Below, piece after piece: positions 42,294 to 49,890 of a stretch of DNA of 64,000 nucleotides. The translations under genes were made by a program, and so were the position numbers. Position 1 is the stretch's first letter, and each line of letters opens with the position of its first letter. The stretch comes from Hymenobacter baengnokdamensis (GTDB taxonomy: Bacteria > Bacteroidota > Bacteroidia > Cytophagales > Hymenobacteraceae): assembly GCF_008728635.1 (NCBI RefSeq), contig NZ_CP044285.1, forward strand, positions 434,001 through 498,000, given 5' to 3'. Under the pieces are notes generated by a model that was given only the letters and a program-made list of their open reading frames with translations, had not been told where the DNA came from and ran no database searches.

Positions 42294-43979
42294 ATGCCTG
42301 CCCCGCTACCATCGCCCGGCGATGTTTCTTCTGCTGCCCCGGCACCGGCTCGCCGAGGCCGGGCTCGGCATTATGTATTGCTGTTGCCAGTGCTTACGCT
42401 GGGCCTGGGTATCATTCTGGGTACCAATCCGTTTCGTCCTCATACCGAAAACCCCGATGCCACCGCGCGCGGCTACCTGCGCTACAAGGAGATTCTGAGC
42501 TACATCGACCGCGATTATGTCGATTCGGTCGATGCCGACGGGCTGACCAACTACGCCGTAGCGCAACTGCTGGGCAGGCTCGACCCGCACTCGGTGTATA
42601 TCCCGGCCAAAGACCGCGAGCAGGTCGACGCTTTTCTGCAAAGCAGCTTCGACGGGGCCGGAGTCGATTTTAACTTTTTCCGGGATACGGCCACCGTTGT
42701 CTCTACCCTGCCCGGCGGCCCGGCCGAGGCGGCCGGGCTGCTTCCCGGCGACCAGCTTTTGCGCGTAGGCGCTGCCCCGGTGGCCGGCGCCCACCTGAGC
42801 ACCAATCAGCTGATGCAGCTCTTGCGTGGCCCCCGGGGCAGCAGCCTCAACCTACTGGTGGCCCGGCCACACCAAGCGCAGCCGCAGAGCTTTCACTTCA
42901 ACCGGGGGCGCGTGCCGAATGTGTCGGTTGAGCCAGGTATGCTGCTGGAAGATGGCAAAACAGGCTATATTAAAGTTAACCGATTTGCCACCAATACGTA
43001 CGAAGAGTTTAAAGCCCAGCTTGCCGACTTGCAGCACCAGGGCCTGAAACGCCTGATACTGGATTTGCGCGGCAACCCCGGCGGCTACCTCGACCGTGCC
43101 ACCCGCCTGGCCGACGAGTTTATTGCCGGCTCGCGCAAGATTGTGTATACGGCCGGTAAGGATGAGCAGTTTGCTACCCAAACCTACGCCCACGTAGCCG
43201 GCGACTGGGAGCAGAACCCCCTGGTGGTGCTGGTAGACGAAAACAGTGCTTCGGCGGCCGAAGTGCTGGCCGGGGCATTGCAAGACCATGACCGCGCTTT
43301 GCTGGTGGGTCGCCGCACTTTCGGCAAGGGCCTGGTGCAGCAGCCCATTCCGCTGCAGGATGGCGGCGAGCTGCGCCTGACGGTGGCCCGCTACTATACG
43401 CCCGTAGGCCGCTGCATTCAGAAGCCCTACGGCCCCGACCGGGCCACCTACAACCGCGAGCTGACCGAGCGCCAGCAGCGCGGCGAGCTGAGCTCGGCCG
43501 ATAGCGTACACTTTGCTACCGAGCAGCGCTTCCGTACCGACCACGGCCGGGTTGTGTACGGGGGCGGAGGCATCATGCCCGATATATTCGTGGCCCGCGA
43601 TACGTTGCTGCACTCAGCTTACTACACCCGCCTCCAAAGCCTGGGCGTGCTGCGGGCGTATGCGCTCTCTTTTTACCAGCAGCATAAGGCTGAGCTGGCC
43701 GGCTTGCGCTTTGCCCAGTACCAGGCAGTGTTTCGCATCACCGATACCGAGCTGGATGCCCTTACGCGGCAGGCAGCCCTGGCGGGTATGCGGCCCGACC
43801 CAGGCGCTATGCGGCGCTGCGCTCCCGCTCTGCGTAACTGCCTCAAGGCCAGCATTGCGCGCAGTGCCTATGGCGTCGAAGCCGCCCGCACCATCCTGCT
43901 CGACAATGACCTGGAGCTGCAGCAGGCCCTGCACGTAGTGCAGGATAGCACGGCAATGCTGGCGTTGCAGGGCAAGTAA
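42294..43979 (+). CDS. S41 family carboxyl-terminal processing peptidase
   Basis: A 561-residue exported protease. One N-terminal membrane segment (YVLLLPVLTLGLGIILGT, residues about 27-44) anchors it. A PDZ domain lies at about 120-190 (GGPAEAAGLLPGDQLLRVG). The S41 core has the LDLRGNPGGYLD segment, the catalytic serine in DENSASAAEVLAGAL and the lysine in RRTFGKGLVQQP. The C-terminal about 150 residues are helical, as in Bacteroidota CtpA-like enzymes. It probably trims periplasmic or outer-membrane proteins. Isolated gene, 268 bases after the divergent ruvX-def operon. Confidence 0.94.
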   Translation: MPAPLPSPGDVSSAAPAPARRGRARHYVLLLPVLTLGLGIILGTNPFRPHTENPDATARGYLRYKEILSYIDRDYVDSVDADGLTNYAVAQLLGRLDPHSVYIPAKDREQVDAFLQSSFDGAGVDFNFFRDTATVVSTLPGGPAEAAGLLPGDQLLRVGAAPVAGAHLSTNQLMQLLRGPRGSSLNLLVARPHQAQPQSFHFNRGRVPNVSVEPGMLLEDGKTGYIKVNRFATNTYEEFKAQLADLQHQGLKRLILDLRGNPGGYLDRATRLADEFIAGSRKIVYTAGKDEQFATQTYAHVAGDWEQNPLVVLVDENSASAAEVLAGALQDHDRALLVGRRTFGKGLVQQPIPLQDGGELRLTVARYYTPVGRCIQKPYGPDRATYNRELTERQQRGELSSADSVHFATEQRFRTDHGRVVYGGGGIMPDIFVARDTLLHSAYYTRLQSLGVLRAYALSFYQQHKAELAGLRFAQYQAVFRITDTELDALTRQAALAGMRPDPGAMRRCAPALRNCLKASIARSAYGVEAARTILLDNDLELQQALHVVQDSTAMLALQGK

Positions 43980-43992
43980 CGGCAGCTAGGCG

Positions 43993-44724
43993 TTATTTTG
44001 CTACAGCTATCCGGTTGTAGTAATCCAGCATTTTGGCTACCTCGGTGGGCTGGTCGTAGCGCAGGTGCCGACTGGTGGCAAACGAGCGCACTTCATCGGC
44101 ACGGCTGCTACAGAGGTGAAGCACGGCCGGCTGCGTAAGCTCGAGCGGGCGCAGCACCTCGGTCACGGGCGTGCCGATGCCGGCCACCAGCACCTGGCTC
44201 AGGCTCCCTTCGGCTACCGTTGGCAGCCAGGCCAGCAGCAGCGGCCCCGAGTCGATAGAGGTGAGTACTTCTACCGCTTCGCGGCGGGTACCGAGCTTGC
44301 CTTCCTGCACCAGGCGGGCGCGGTAGCGGCGCACGGCCGGCACCGAGGCACCCTGCCCCGCCGAAAGAGGCGCTTCGTCTTCGGCTCCCAGGTCGAAGCC
44401 CCGCACGGCGGCCAGCGGCCAGTAGTGCGTGCTATCGGCCTGCATCGAATCCTGCACCTGCACTACGCGCTGGCCTACGTGGTAGCGCAGGCCGGGCAGC
44501 AGCACGCGCCGGCCGTCGAGCAGGCGCAGGTAGCCGACTTTGTACGCACCCTTGTTCAGGTATTCGCTTTCGTGCAGGCTGGTTTCGGCGCGCAGGTGAT
44601 GGGCGGCTGCCGGGGTATTGGCCTCGCGGTAGAGGGCACGGCCGGGGTCAGCGGCGCGGCCGGCCTGTGCCCGGGCCGCCAGCGACAGGCCGATAACCAG
44701 TAAAGTAAGTAGGGGTGTTTTCAT
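43993..44724 (-). CDS. Secreted hypothetical protein
   Basis: A 243-residue protein with a signal peptide (MKTPLLTLLVIGLSLAARAQ). No family recognised. The segment HESEYLNKGAYKVGYLRLL (about residues 48-66) and the tail FATSRHLRYDQPTEVAKMLD then YYNRIAVAK resemble the secreted hypothetical protein encoded at 24475-25218, so they may be distant paralogues. The start is ATG 44724; a further-upstream start would add an Arg/Trp-rich tail without a signal peptide. It is downstream of HMG-CoA reductase on the same strand only if that gene is read through; the two are 62 bases apart. Confidence 0.68.
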   Translation of the reverse strand: MKTPLLTLLVIGLSLAARAQAGRAADPGRALYREANTPAAAHHLRAETSLHESEYLNKGAYKVGYLRLLDGRRVLLPGLRYHVGQRVVQVQDSMQADSTHYWPLAAVRGFDLGAEDEAPLSAGQGASVPAVRRYRARLVQEGKLGTRREAVEVLTSIDSGPLLLAWLPTVAEGSLSQVLVAGIGTPVTEVLRPLELTQPAVLHLCSSRADEVRSFATSRHLRYDQPTEVAKMLDYYNRIAVAK

Positions 44725-44786
44725 CGGGCGCACAAGGGGTTGGGAATAGAGCCACCAAATATAAGCGCGCCTATTCGCCATTGCTG

Positions 44787-46346
44787 CTAGCGATTACGCC
44801 CATATTGCTCGTGGCTGCTGACCCAGTCGCTACTCGATATGGCCGCTCCCAGGCTCAGCTCGCCGGCCAGCACTACCCCCGCCACTATCTCGGCAAACTT
44901 GTAGACCGTGCCCCGGCCCACGCAGCCCAGCATGCGCAGGCATTCGTTTTGGGTAGCCAGGCCGGTGCCGCCCCCGTGAGTGGCTACAATGAGCGACGGA
45001 ATAGTGATGTTGATGTATAAATCGCCTTCCTTCGTCACTTCCGAGTATAATACCCCGGCCGACGACTCGCTCACGTTCGCTACATCCTGGCCCGTGGCGA
45101 TAAACAGCGCCGTGATGCCATTGGCTGAGTGCGCCCCGTTGTTGTTGGCCCCCGATAAGAACGCGCCTACGTTGCTTACCTGGCCGTGGTAGGCCAGCTG
45201 CTCGGGCGTCACGCGCATGCGCTGCTGCAACACCTCGCGCTTGATAACTGCCTCGGCTACCACGCGCTTGCCCCGCGTGCGCATAATGTTTATCTGACTG
45301 GCTTTCTTGTCGGTAGCAAAGTTAGATTCGAGGTAAAAATTTCGAATCGGCGCGCCCTTATACTGTTCCAGAATCCAGGAGCAGGCCGCAAACGTGGCCC
45401 GGCCCACCATGTTCTGCCCGGCCGCGTCGCCGGTCGAGAAGTTGAAGCGCAGGTACGCAAACTTATTACTTAAATAAGTATCAATATACTGTAATTTTGC
45501 AACACTGGATGTACTTTCGGCCTGGGGCCGAATCTGCTCCAGGCTTTCGGCCACCCAGCGGCCGAAGTCACGGGCCCCGCGCGCATCATCGAACACAAAT
45601 ACCGGAGCCCGCTGCATAGCATCGCCGATAACGGTGCATTTGACGCCGCCGCACAGATTAAGCACCTGCATGCCCCGGTTGTAGCTGGCCACTAACGTGC
45701 CTTCGGTGGTTGCCATCGGGATAAGAAACTCGCCCTGAGCATGCTCGCCATTGATGTGGAGCGGACCAGCCAGGCCAATTGGCACCTGCGCTACTCCGAC
45801 AAAGTGCTCGCAATTACCCTTGAGCTGCTGCGGGTCGAAAGAATAGTTTTTTAAGTGGTGAAACTCCTGCTGCGTAAACTGCTCGGCAAATTGCTGCCGG
45901 GCCGTAATGGCCGTTTCGGCGTAGTCGTCGTCTTCCGAGCGCGGAATGCGGACCCGGCCATCGTGGCTCACAATGGCATCTTCGACCTCCACACTCAGCT
46001 CGCCAAAGACATCGGTACTGAATTGTGCCCGGAGCTGGTGCATACCCTCGGGCAGGGCGGGCATGTCGAGCACAAACGTGATAGTGCGTCCCACCGGCAG
46101 CTCAATTGCCTGCTTGTCAGCGTCAAGCGCGGTACCGGCCCGCAGGTCTCCGTTGCCCAGGTCGAGTTGAATACGGGTATCCAGCACTACCACCTCCCCT
46201 ATTTTCACCTGCTTCAGCCCCGTCAGCCGCACCGTATCGAGGCGATTTTTGATACTGAATGCCACCCCCCGGCCCTCGGGCAGGTTGTGCAGGCTGCCCC
46301 GGTTGTAAAGCAGTTTCAGAAGCATGGGGCTGGGCGTGAAAACCAT
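44787..46346 (-). CDS. Class I hydroxymethylglutaryl-CoA reductase with N-terminal extension
   Basis: A 519-residue HMG-CoA reductase, which makes mevalonate using NAD(P)H. Catalytic signatures: the Glu of MATTEGTLVASYNRG, the Lys of ATDKKASQINIMRTRGK, the Asp of FSTGDAAGQNMVGRAT, and the catalytic His near the C terminus in SSHEQYGRNR; the cofactor-site ATGQD is also present. About 130 residues precede the core: a beta-rich segment (VGRTITFVLDMPALPEGMHQ, LSVEVEDAI) plus NRGSLHNLPEGRGVAFSIKN, which is absent from typical bacterial enzymes. Start at ATG 46346; 46325 is possible. It indicates isoprenoid synthesis through mevalonate. Confidence 0.92.
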   Translation of the reverse strand: MVFTPSPMLLKLLYNRGSLHNLPEGRGVAFSIKNRLDTVRLTGLKQVKIGEVVVLDTRIQLDLGNGDLRAGTALDADKQAIELPVGRTITFVLDMPALPEGMHQLRAQFSTDVFGELSVEVEDAIVSHDGRVRIPRSEDDDYAETAITARQQFAEQFTQQEFHHLKNYSFDPQQLKGNCEHFVGVAQVPIGLAGPLHINGEHAQGEFLIPMATTEGTLVASYNRGMQVLNLCGGVKCTVIGDAMQRAPVFVFDDARGARDFGRWVAESLEQIRPQAESTSSVAKLQYIDTYLSNKFAYLRFNFSTGDAAGQNMVGRATFAACSWILEQYKGAPIRNFYLESNFATDKKASQINIMRTRGKRVVAEAVIKREVLQQRMRVTPEQLAYHGQVSNVGAFLSGANNNGAHSANGITALFIATGQDVANVSESSAGVLYSEVTKEGDLYINITIPSLIVATHGGGTGLATQNECLRMLGCVGRGTVYKFAEIVAGVVLAGELSLGAAISSSDWVSSHEQYGRNR

Positions 46347-46648
46347 GAGCAGGGTAAGGAAATAAGGCGGAAAGAGAACGGGAAAGCGCCGGCGCCGGAA
46401 AACCCAGTCGATTGCGCCGGTAGTACGTAATGACAGCGTCCGCAACGCGATAAGGTGCGAAAAGATAGGCAGCGACCACTAAAAACTGACTTCCGGCCCA
46501 AACTTCGGTGCGGGCGGCGTGGTTATTGGCCGCATGCCGGCAGCTAGAATCCGTCTATTCATTTCAGCCCACTACCTGTTACCGTATCTTTGCCCTTTCA
46601 TTTAAATCCCAGGGCGAGTCGGGAGTTATTTCCGCCAGCTTCTTTTCT
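46347..46648. other. Divergent control region between HMG-CoA reductase and PhyH genes
   Basis: 302 bases with no supported gene. The plus side holds a good -33/-7 promoter (46562-46592). No equally clear promoter is visible for the minus-strand reductase; upstream in-frame codons (to 46445) would extend it with an Arg-rich tail but are not convincing. Confidence 0.5.
46562..46592 (+). promoter_or_regulatory. Bacteroidota-type promoter for the PhyH gene
   Basis: TATCTTTG (46585-46592) matches TAnnTTTG exactly and TTTC (46562-46565) differs by one base from the -33 TTTG, with the ideal 19-base spacer. The ATG is 56 bases further on. Confidence 0.6.
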
Positions 46649-47464
46649 ATGGCATCTTTATCTGAGTATCCGCGCTTTACGCTTGGCCAGGAGCTAACGG
46701 CCGAGCAACGGGCCTTTTTCTCGAAGTATGGGTTTTTGCATTTCCGGCCATTCGCTTCGCCCGAGCAGGTGCAGGCGTATTTGAAAGCTACGCAGGATAT
46801 TCAGGCTACCTGGCTGGCGCAAAATGTCGACAAAGTAAACGGGGTACCTATTAAGTATGGCAAGGATGTGGATGGCTCGCCCATTGTGCAGCGCTTTGCC
46901 TTTGCCTCGCAGCACAGCCCGGTGCTGCACGAGCTGCTGCAAGACCCCCGCTTTGAGGCGCTGTTTCCGCTGCTGGAATCTTCGGATGGCCGCGTGGGCG
47001 AAAACGAGCGCGATGGGCTGGTAGTCAATCACTACGTAAACGTCGAGGGCTCCGAGTTTAGCCAGATGGGCTGGCACACCGACTCGCTGCGCGATGTGTT
47101 TTACGGCAAGCGCATCCGGCCCATGCTCAACGTGGGCCTGCACCTCGATGGCACCAAGGCCACCAACGGCGGCCTGCGCATTATTCCGGGCACGCATCGC
47201 CAGAGCCTGGGCAAGATGCTGTTTCGCAAGAAGTACTACAAAGACGTGTATTACGACCCCAACGAGATAGCCGTCGAAACCGAGCCCGGCGACCTCACCG
47301 TGCACGATGGCCGCATGTGGCACCGCGTGGCGCAGTCGCCGCTGGTAGGCCCCGAATCGCGTCGCCGGGTGATGTACGTGCCCATTATCGGCGGCAAGTA
47401 CCAGCCCAAAAGCAATGAAAGCCCTACCCCTTTCTACCTGCGCTTCCTGCACCTGGTTAAGTAG
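46649..47464 (+). CDS. Phytanoyl-CoA dioxygenase family protein
   Basis: A 271-residue Fe(II)/2-oxoglutarate-dependent oxygenase of the PhyH group. Iron ligands are visible as the HxD of GWHTDSLRD (about residue 142) and the distal His in HDGRMWHRVAQSP (about 225). It also has YGFLHFRPFASPEQV near the start and LRIIPGTHRQSLGK, typical of the double-stranded beta-helix. It would hydroxylate an unidentified small molecule in the cytosol. The start is ATG 46649, after a strong promoter. Its 3' end is followed by a palindromic terminator of the repeat family. Confidence 0.9.
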   Translation: MASLSEYPRFTLGQELTAEQRAFFSKYGFLHFRPFASPEQVQAYLKATQDIQATWLAQNVDKVNGVPIKYGKDVDGSPIVQRFAFASQHSPVLHELLQDPRFEALFPLLESSDGRVGENERDGLVVNHYVNVEGSEFSQMGWHTDSLRDVFYGKRIRPMLNVGLHLDGTKATNGGLRIIPGTHRQSLGKMLFRKKYYKDVYYDPNEIAVETEPGDLTVHDGRMWHRVAQSPLVGPESRRRVMYVPIIGGKYQPKSNESPTPFYLRFLHLVK

Positions 47465-47478
47465 CTACTCATAGCCCG

Positions 47479-47521
47479 AAGAACGTCATGCTGCGATAAC
47501 CTCGGCATGACGTTCTTTTTT
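47479..47521 (+). terminator. Terminator of PhyH gene, GTCATGCTG repeat family
   Basis: AAGAACGTCATGC (47479-47491) pairs perfectly over 13 bases with GCATGACGTTCTT (47505-47517) and runs into TTTT. The GTCATGCTG core is shared with the palindromes at 15970, 22316 and 32374, suggesting repeat DNA has been adopted as a terminator. Confidence 0.8.
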
Positions 47522-47548
47522 GTTCCGTCTTATTTCATACTTCACTTT

Positions 47549-48334
47549 ATGGCAACTGCACTTATCACCGGTGCCTCACGCGGTATTGGCCGGGCGCTGG
47601 CGCTGGGCCTGGCGCGGCGCGGCTACGACCTGCTGCTGATAGCCCGCTCCGGCGACCAGCTGCGGGCGCTGGCTCAGGAAGTGCAGGCCCGCCATCAGCG
47701 GCAGGCCCAGGTCCTGGCCCTTGACCTTACCCAGCCCGAAGCGGCGGTCCGGGTAGCTACCTGGGTTGCCCAGCAGTCGCCCGATGGGCTGGCAGTGCTC
47801 GTCAACAACGCCGGCTACGGCCTGTGGGGCCGCTTCGAGCAGCTCAACCTCGAAGAGCAGCTGAATATGCTGCAGCTCAACCTCACCCTGCCGGTGCAGC
47901 TTACCTATGCGCTGCTGCCGCTGCTGCATCAGGCCGAGCGGGGCTTTATTCTGAATGTGGCCAGCACAGCGGCCTACCAGGCGGTGCCCTCCCTAACGTT
48001 GTACGCGGCCAGCAAAGCCTTTCTGCTAAGCTTCAGCCGGGGCCTGCGCTATGAGCTCAAAGACACGGCCATCGGCGTGACCTGTCTCAGTCCCGGTGCT
48101 ACTACTACCGATTTTGGCAATCGCGCCGGGATGGGCACCGAGCTGCAAGCCGTGGCCAACAAGGTTTCCATGACTGCCGACCAGGTAGCCGAGGCCGGCT
48201 TAAAAGCACTGTTTGCCGGTAAGGCCGAGTTTATTCCGGGGATGCTCAATAAAGTATCGGCTGGCCTCACCAGCGTAGTGCCAAAGCCCATCGTCGAAAA
48301 AATTGCCGCCGGCATTTACGAGAAGTATCTATAA
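47549..48334 (+). CDS. Short-chain dehydrogenase/reductase
   Basis: A 261-residue classical SDR of the DltE-like group. The NAD(P) loop is TGASRGIGRALALG (residues 6-19), NNAGYG near 90, the catalytic Ser in NVASTAAY near 140 and the YAASKAF Tyr/Lys pair near 154. The Arg after the loop (LIARSGDQL) suggests NADP(H). The substrate cannot be inferred. Start ATG 47549; it follows the PhyH terminator and precedes a strong terminator at 48364-48400. Confidence 0.93.
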   Translation: MATALITGASRGIGRALALGLARRGYDLLLIARSGDQLRALAQEVQARHQRQAQVLALDLTQPEAAVRVATWVAQQSPDGLAVLVNNAGYGLWGRFEQLNLEEQLNMLQLNLTLPVQLTYALLPLLHQAERGFILNVASTAAYQAVPSLTLYAASKAFLLSFSRGLRYELKDTAIGVTCLSPGATTTDFGNRAGMGTELQAVANKVSMTADQVAEAGLKALFAGKAEFIPGMLNKVSAGLTSVVPKPIVEKIAAGIYEKYL

Positions 48335-48363
48335 TATATTAATTATCCTATGATATAGACCCA

Positions 48364-48400
48364 GAACCCGCCAGGCAGCCCCGCGCTACCTGGCGGGTTC
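48364..48400 (+). terminator. Intrinsic hairpin after the SDR gene
   Basis: GAACCCGCCAGG pairs perfectly with CCTGGCGGGTTC around a 13-base loop, 30 bases past the SDR stop. The following T-tract is interrupted by a few G, so termination may be partial. Confidence 0.7.
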
Positions 48401-48776
48401 CGGGTTTTGGCAGTAGCAAGACAGGTAACAGCAGGTAGGCCCCCGCTTTTTTAGCGCTTTGCCCGAGTGGCCGTGTCCGGAAGGTGCAAGCAAAGTTTTT
48501 TCAGTGCTCTACCCTGCTACCCACCCCACTAGCGCCTTTCAACGGCCGGTTAACGTAGCGCGGCTGCTTAAAAACCTCCCCAAACCTTTGTGGGCAGTGC
48601 AAGAGACAAAAAGTTGTTCATTGAGGATTTTTACAAAATGACAAAATTTTACACATAATATTTTAATCTTGACTATCAAATAATTACAAACAAATCAGAG
48701 TGGTGAGTATCCACTCACCACTGCCCAGTGAGCTAACACTTACCAGGATTTGTTTTTTTGTTGTAATATTGCTCCC
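48401..48776. other. AT-rich intergenic stretch upstream of the candidate RNA
   Basis: No gene is supported here. It contains an AT-rich block (48625-48700) and a perfect 9-base inverted repeat AGTGGTGAG/CTCACCACT at 48699-48722, which could be an operator or a small hairpin. TAATATTG at 48764-48771 is one base off the -7 consensus and would start transcription near 48778, exactly where the first hairpin of the candidate RNA begins; a matching -33 is weak. Confidence 0.4.
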
Positions 48777-48777
48777 G

Positions 48778-49044
48778 CTATCAGCTGGCGAGCCCCACCC
48801 GGTCAGCTGATAGCCTACTCGTTACCACACTAGCAGCCAGCCGTTGTCCCACCCCGGCTGACTCACTTCACACTCTCGTTGCCCGGCTGTCGTCCCACCC
48901 CAGCTGGTTTAGAATCACACTCTGAGTACTCCAGCCGTCGTCCCACCCCGTCTGGTTTTGTAGCGCTGCCCCGCCCCGGCCTGGCAGCATCTGAAAGTTT
49001 TTCAACCGGCCGATTTGGAGCTCCCAAATCGGCCGGTTTCTTTT
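48778..49044 (+). ncRNA. Candidate structured RNA with tandem C-rich hairpin loops
   Basis: Five stem-loops follow one another and end in a strong terminator. H0 (48777-48814) has an 11-bp stem GCTATCAGCTG/CAGCTGATAGC and CCCCACCC in its loop. H1 (48838-48860), H2 (48883-48907) and H3 (48931-48955) have different stems (CAGCCG/CGGCTG, CCGGCTG/CAGCTGG, CCAGCCG/CGTCTGG) but loops of exactly 11 nt: UUGUCCCACCC, UCGUCCCACCC and UCGUCCCACCC. H4 (48965-48988) has GCTGCC/GGCAGC and CCGCCCC in the loop. The conserved loop on changing stems argues for RNA function. Not a family I recognise. A repetitive protein remnant on the minus strand is the main alternative. Confidence 0.55.
49004..49044 (+). terminator. 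Strong intrinsic terminator of the candidate RNA
   Basis: AACCGGCCGATTTGG pairs perfectly with CCAAATCGGCCGGTT around AGCTC and is followed by TCTTTTT on the plus strand. The minus strand has no T-tract, so it fixes the direction of transcription as plus. No protein gene precedes it on that strand. Confidence 0.85.
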
Positions 49045-49184
49045 TGGGAGCCAGTATGCTAACTGCTGCCAGCCCGAATAAAGCGGCACAGTAAGCAGCT
49101 TTTGCGGCAGCTATCCCCGAACTTTGCCCTTTATCTTGCTACTATTATTGCCAGCTGGCGCTGCCCTACCCACCCTGCCTCGTT

Positions 49185-49718
49185 ATGATTACCCGCCGCC
49201 AACATATTGCCAATGTGGCGCTGCAACTATTTGGCGATAAGGGCTTTGAAAATACCTCTACCCAGCAGATTGCCAAGGCTGCGGGGGTTTCGGAGGCGCT
49301 TATCTTTAAGCATTTTGGCTCGAAGGAGCAGCTGCTCGACTTCATTATCAAGAGCGGCTACCAGCGCATTATCGAGCACAACCGCGGGGGCCTGGCCGAG
49401 CTTGACCCGCTCACGTTTATTCACAGCGTTATCGACCTGCCTTATAAGCTGGTGCTGGAGGAGCCACATTTCTGGAAGCTGCAATACCGCCTGGCCGACC
49501 GCGAAATGGCCCAACAGCAGCACGAGCGATTTATGCGCCCGGTGCCTGCCCGCCTGCAAGCTGCGTTTGAGCAGTTGGGCTACCCGGAGCCCGAAAAGGA
49601 AACCCGCCTGCTGCTGCTACTGATTGAGGCCCTGTGGAAAATTGAAGCCAACAAAACCGACGAGCATGTGCGGGAAATGCTGGACTTTATCAAGCGCAAA
49701 TACGAGGTGCAGCGCTGA
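49185..49718 (+). CDS. TetR/AcrR family transcriptional regulator
   Basis: A 177-residue repressor-type protein. The N-terminal helix-turn-helix is classical: IANVALQLFGDKGFENTSTQ then QIAKAAGVSEALIFKHFGSKEQLL (residues about 5-50). The C-terminal helical ligand domain is variable, so the inducer is unknown. TATCTTGC at 49132-49139 is a plausible -7 element. It follows the candidate structured RNA by 140 bases and precedes the trehalose gene by 172 bases, both on the same strand; whether it controls either is unproven. Confidence 0.92.
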   Translation: MITRRQHIANVALQLFGDKGFENTSTQQIAKAAGVSEALIFKHFGSKEQLLDFIIKSGYQRIIEHNRGGLAELDPLTFIHSVIDLPYKLVLEEPHFWKLQYRLADREMAQQQHERFMRPVPARLQAAFEQLGYPEPEKETRLLLLLIEALWKIEANKTDEHVREMLDFIKRKYEVQR

Positions 49719-49890
49719 GTCTGGCGAGGGAAATAGAAATTCAGCTAAGCGAGGGAGCCCAAACTGACCTCTGCTATAAACGGCTATTTGGGGCTGGCTC
49801 AGCAGCAGTTGGCCCAGGGCAACCCATTATAACATGGCTTTTTGGTGAAATACTCCGTACCTGTACAGACTTACCAGCTTGTTTTGGCCT

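Noticed and set aside
48459..48641. 60-codon open frame after the SDR gene
   Set aside because: No family, no promoter or terminator of its own, and unlikely composition.
48838..48955. CRISPR-like array of three regularly spaced repeats
   Set aside because: Only three imperfect units with spacing of 46 and 48, spacers that form part of the stems or are partly similar, and no cas genes; stem-loop RNA explains it better.
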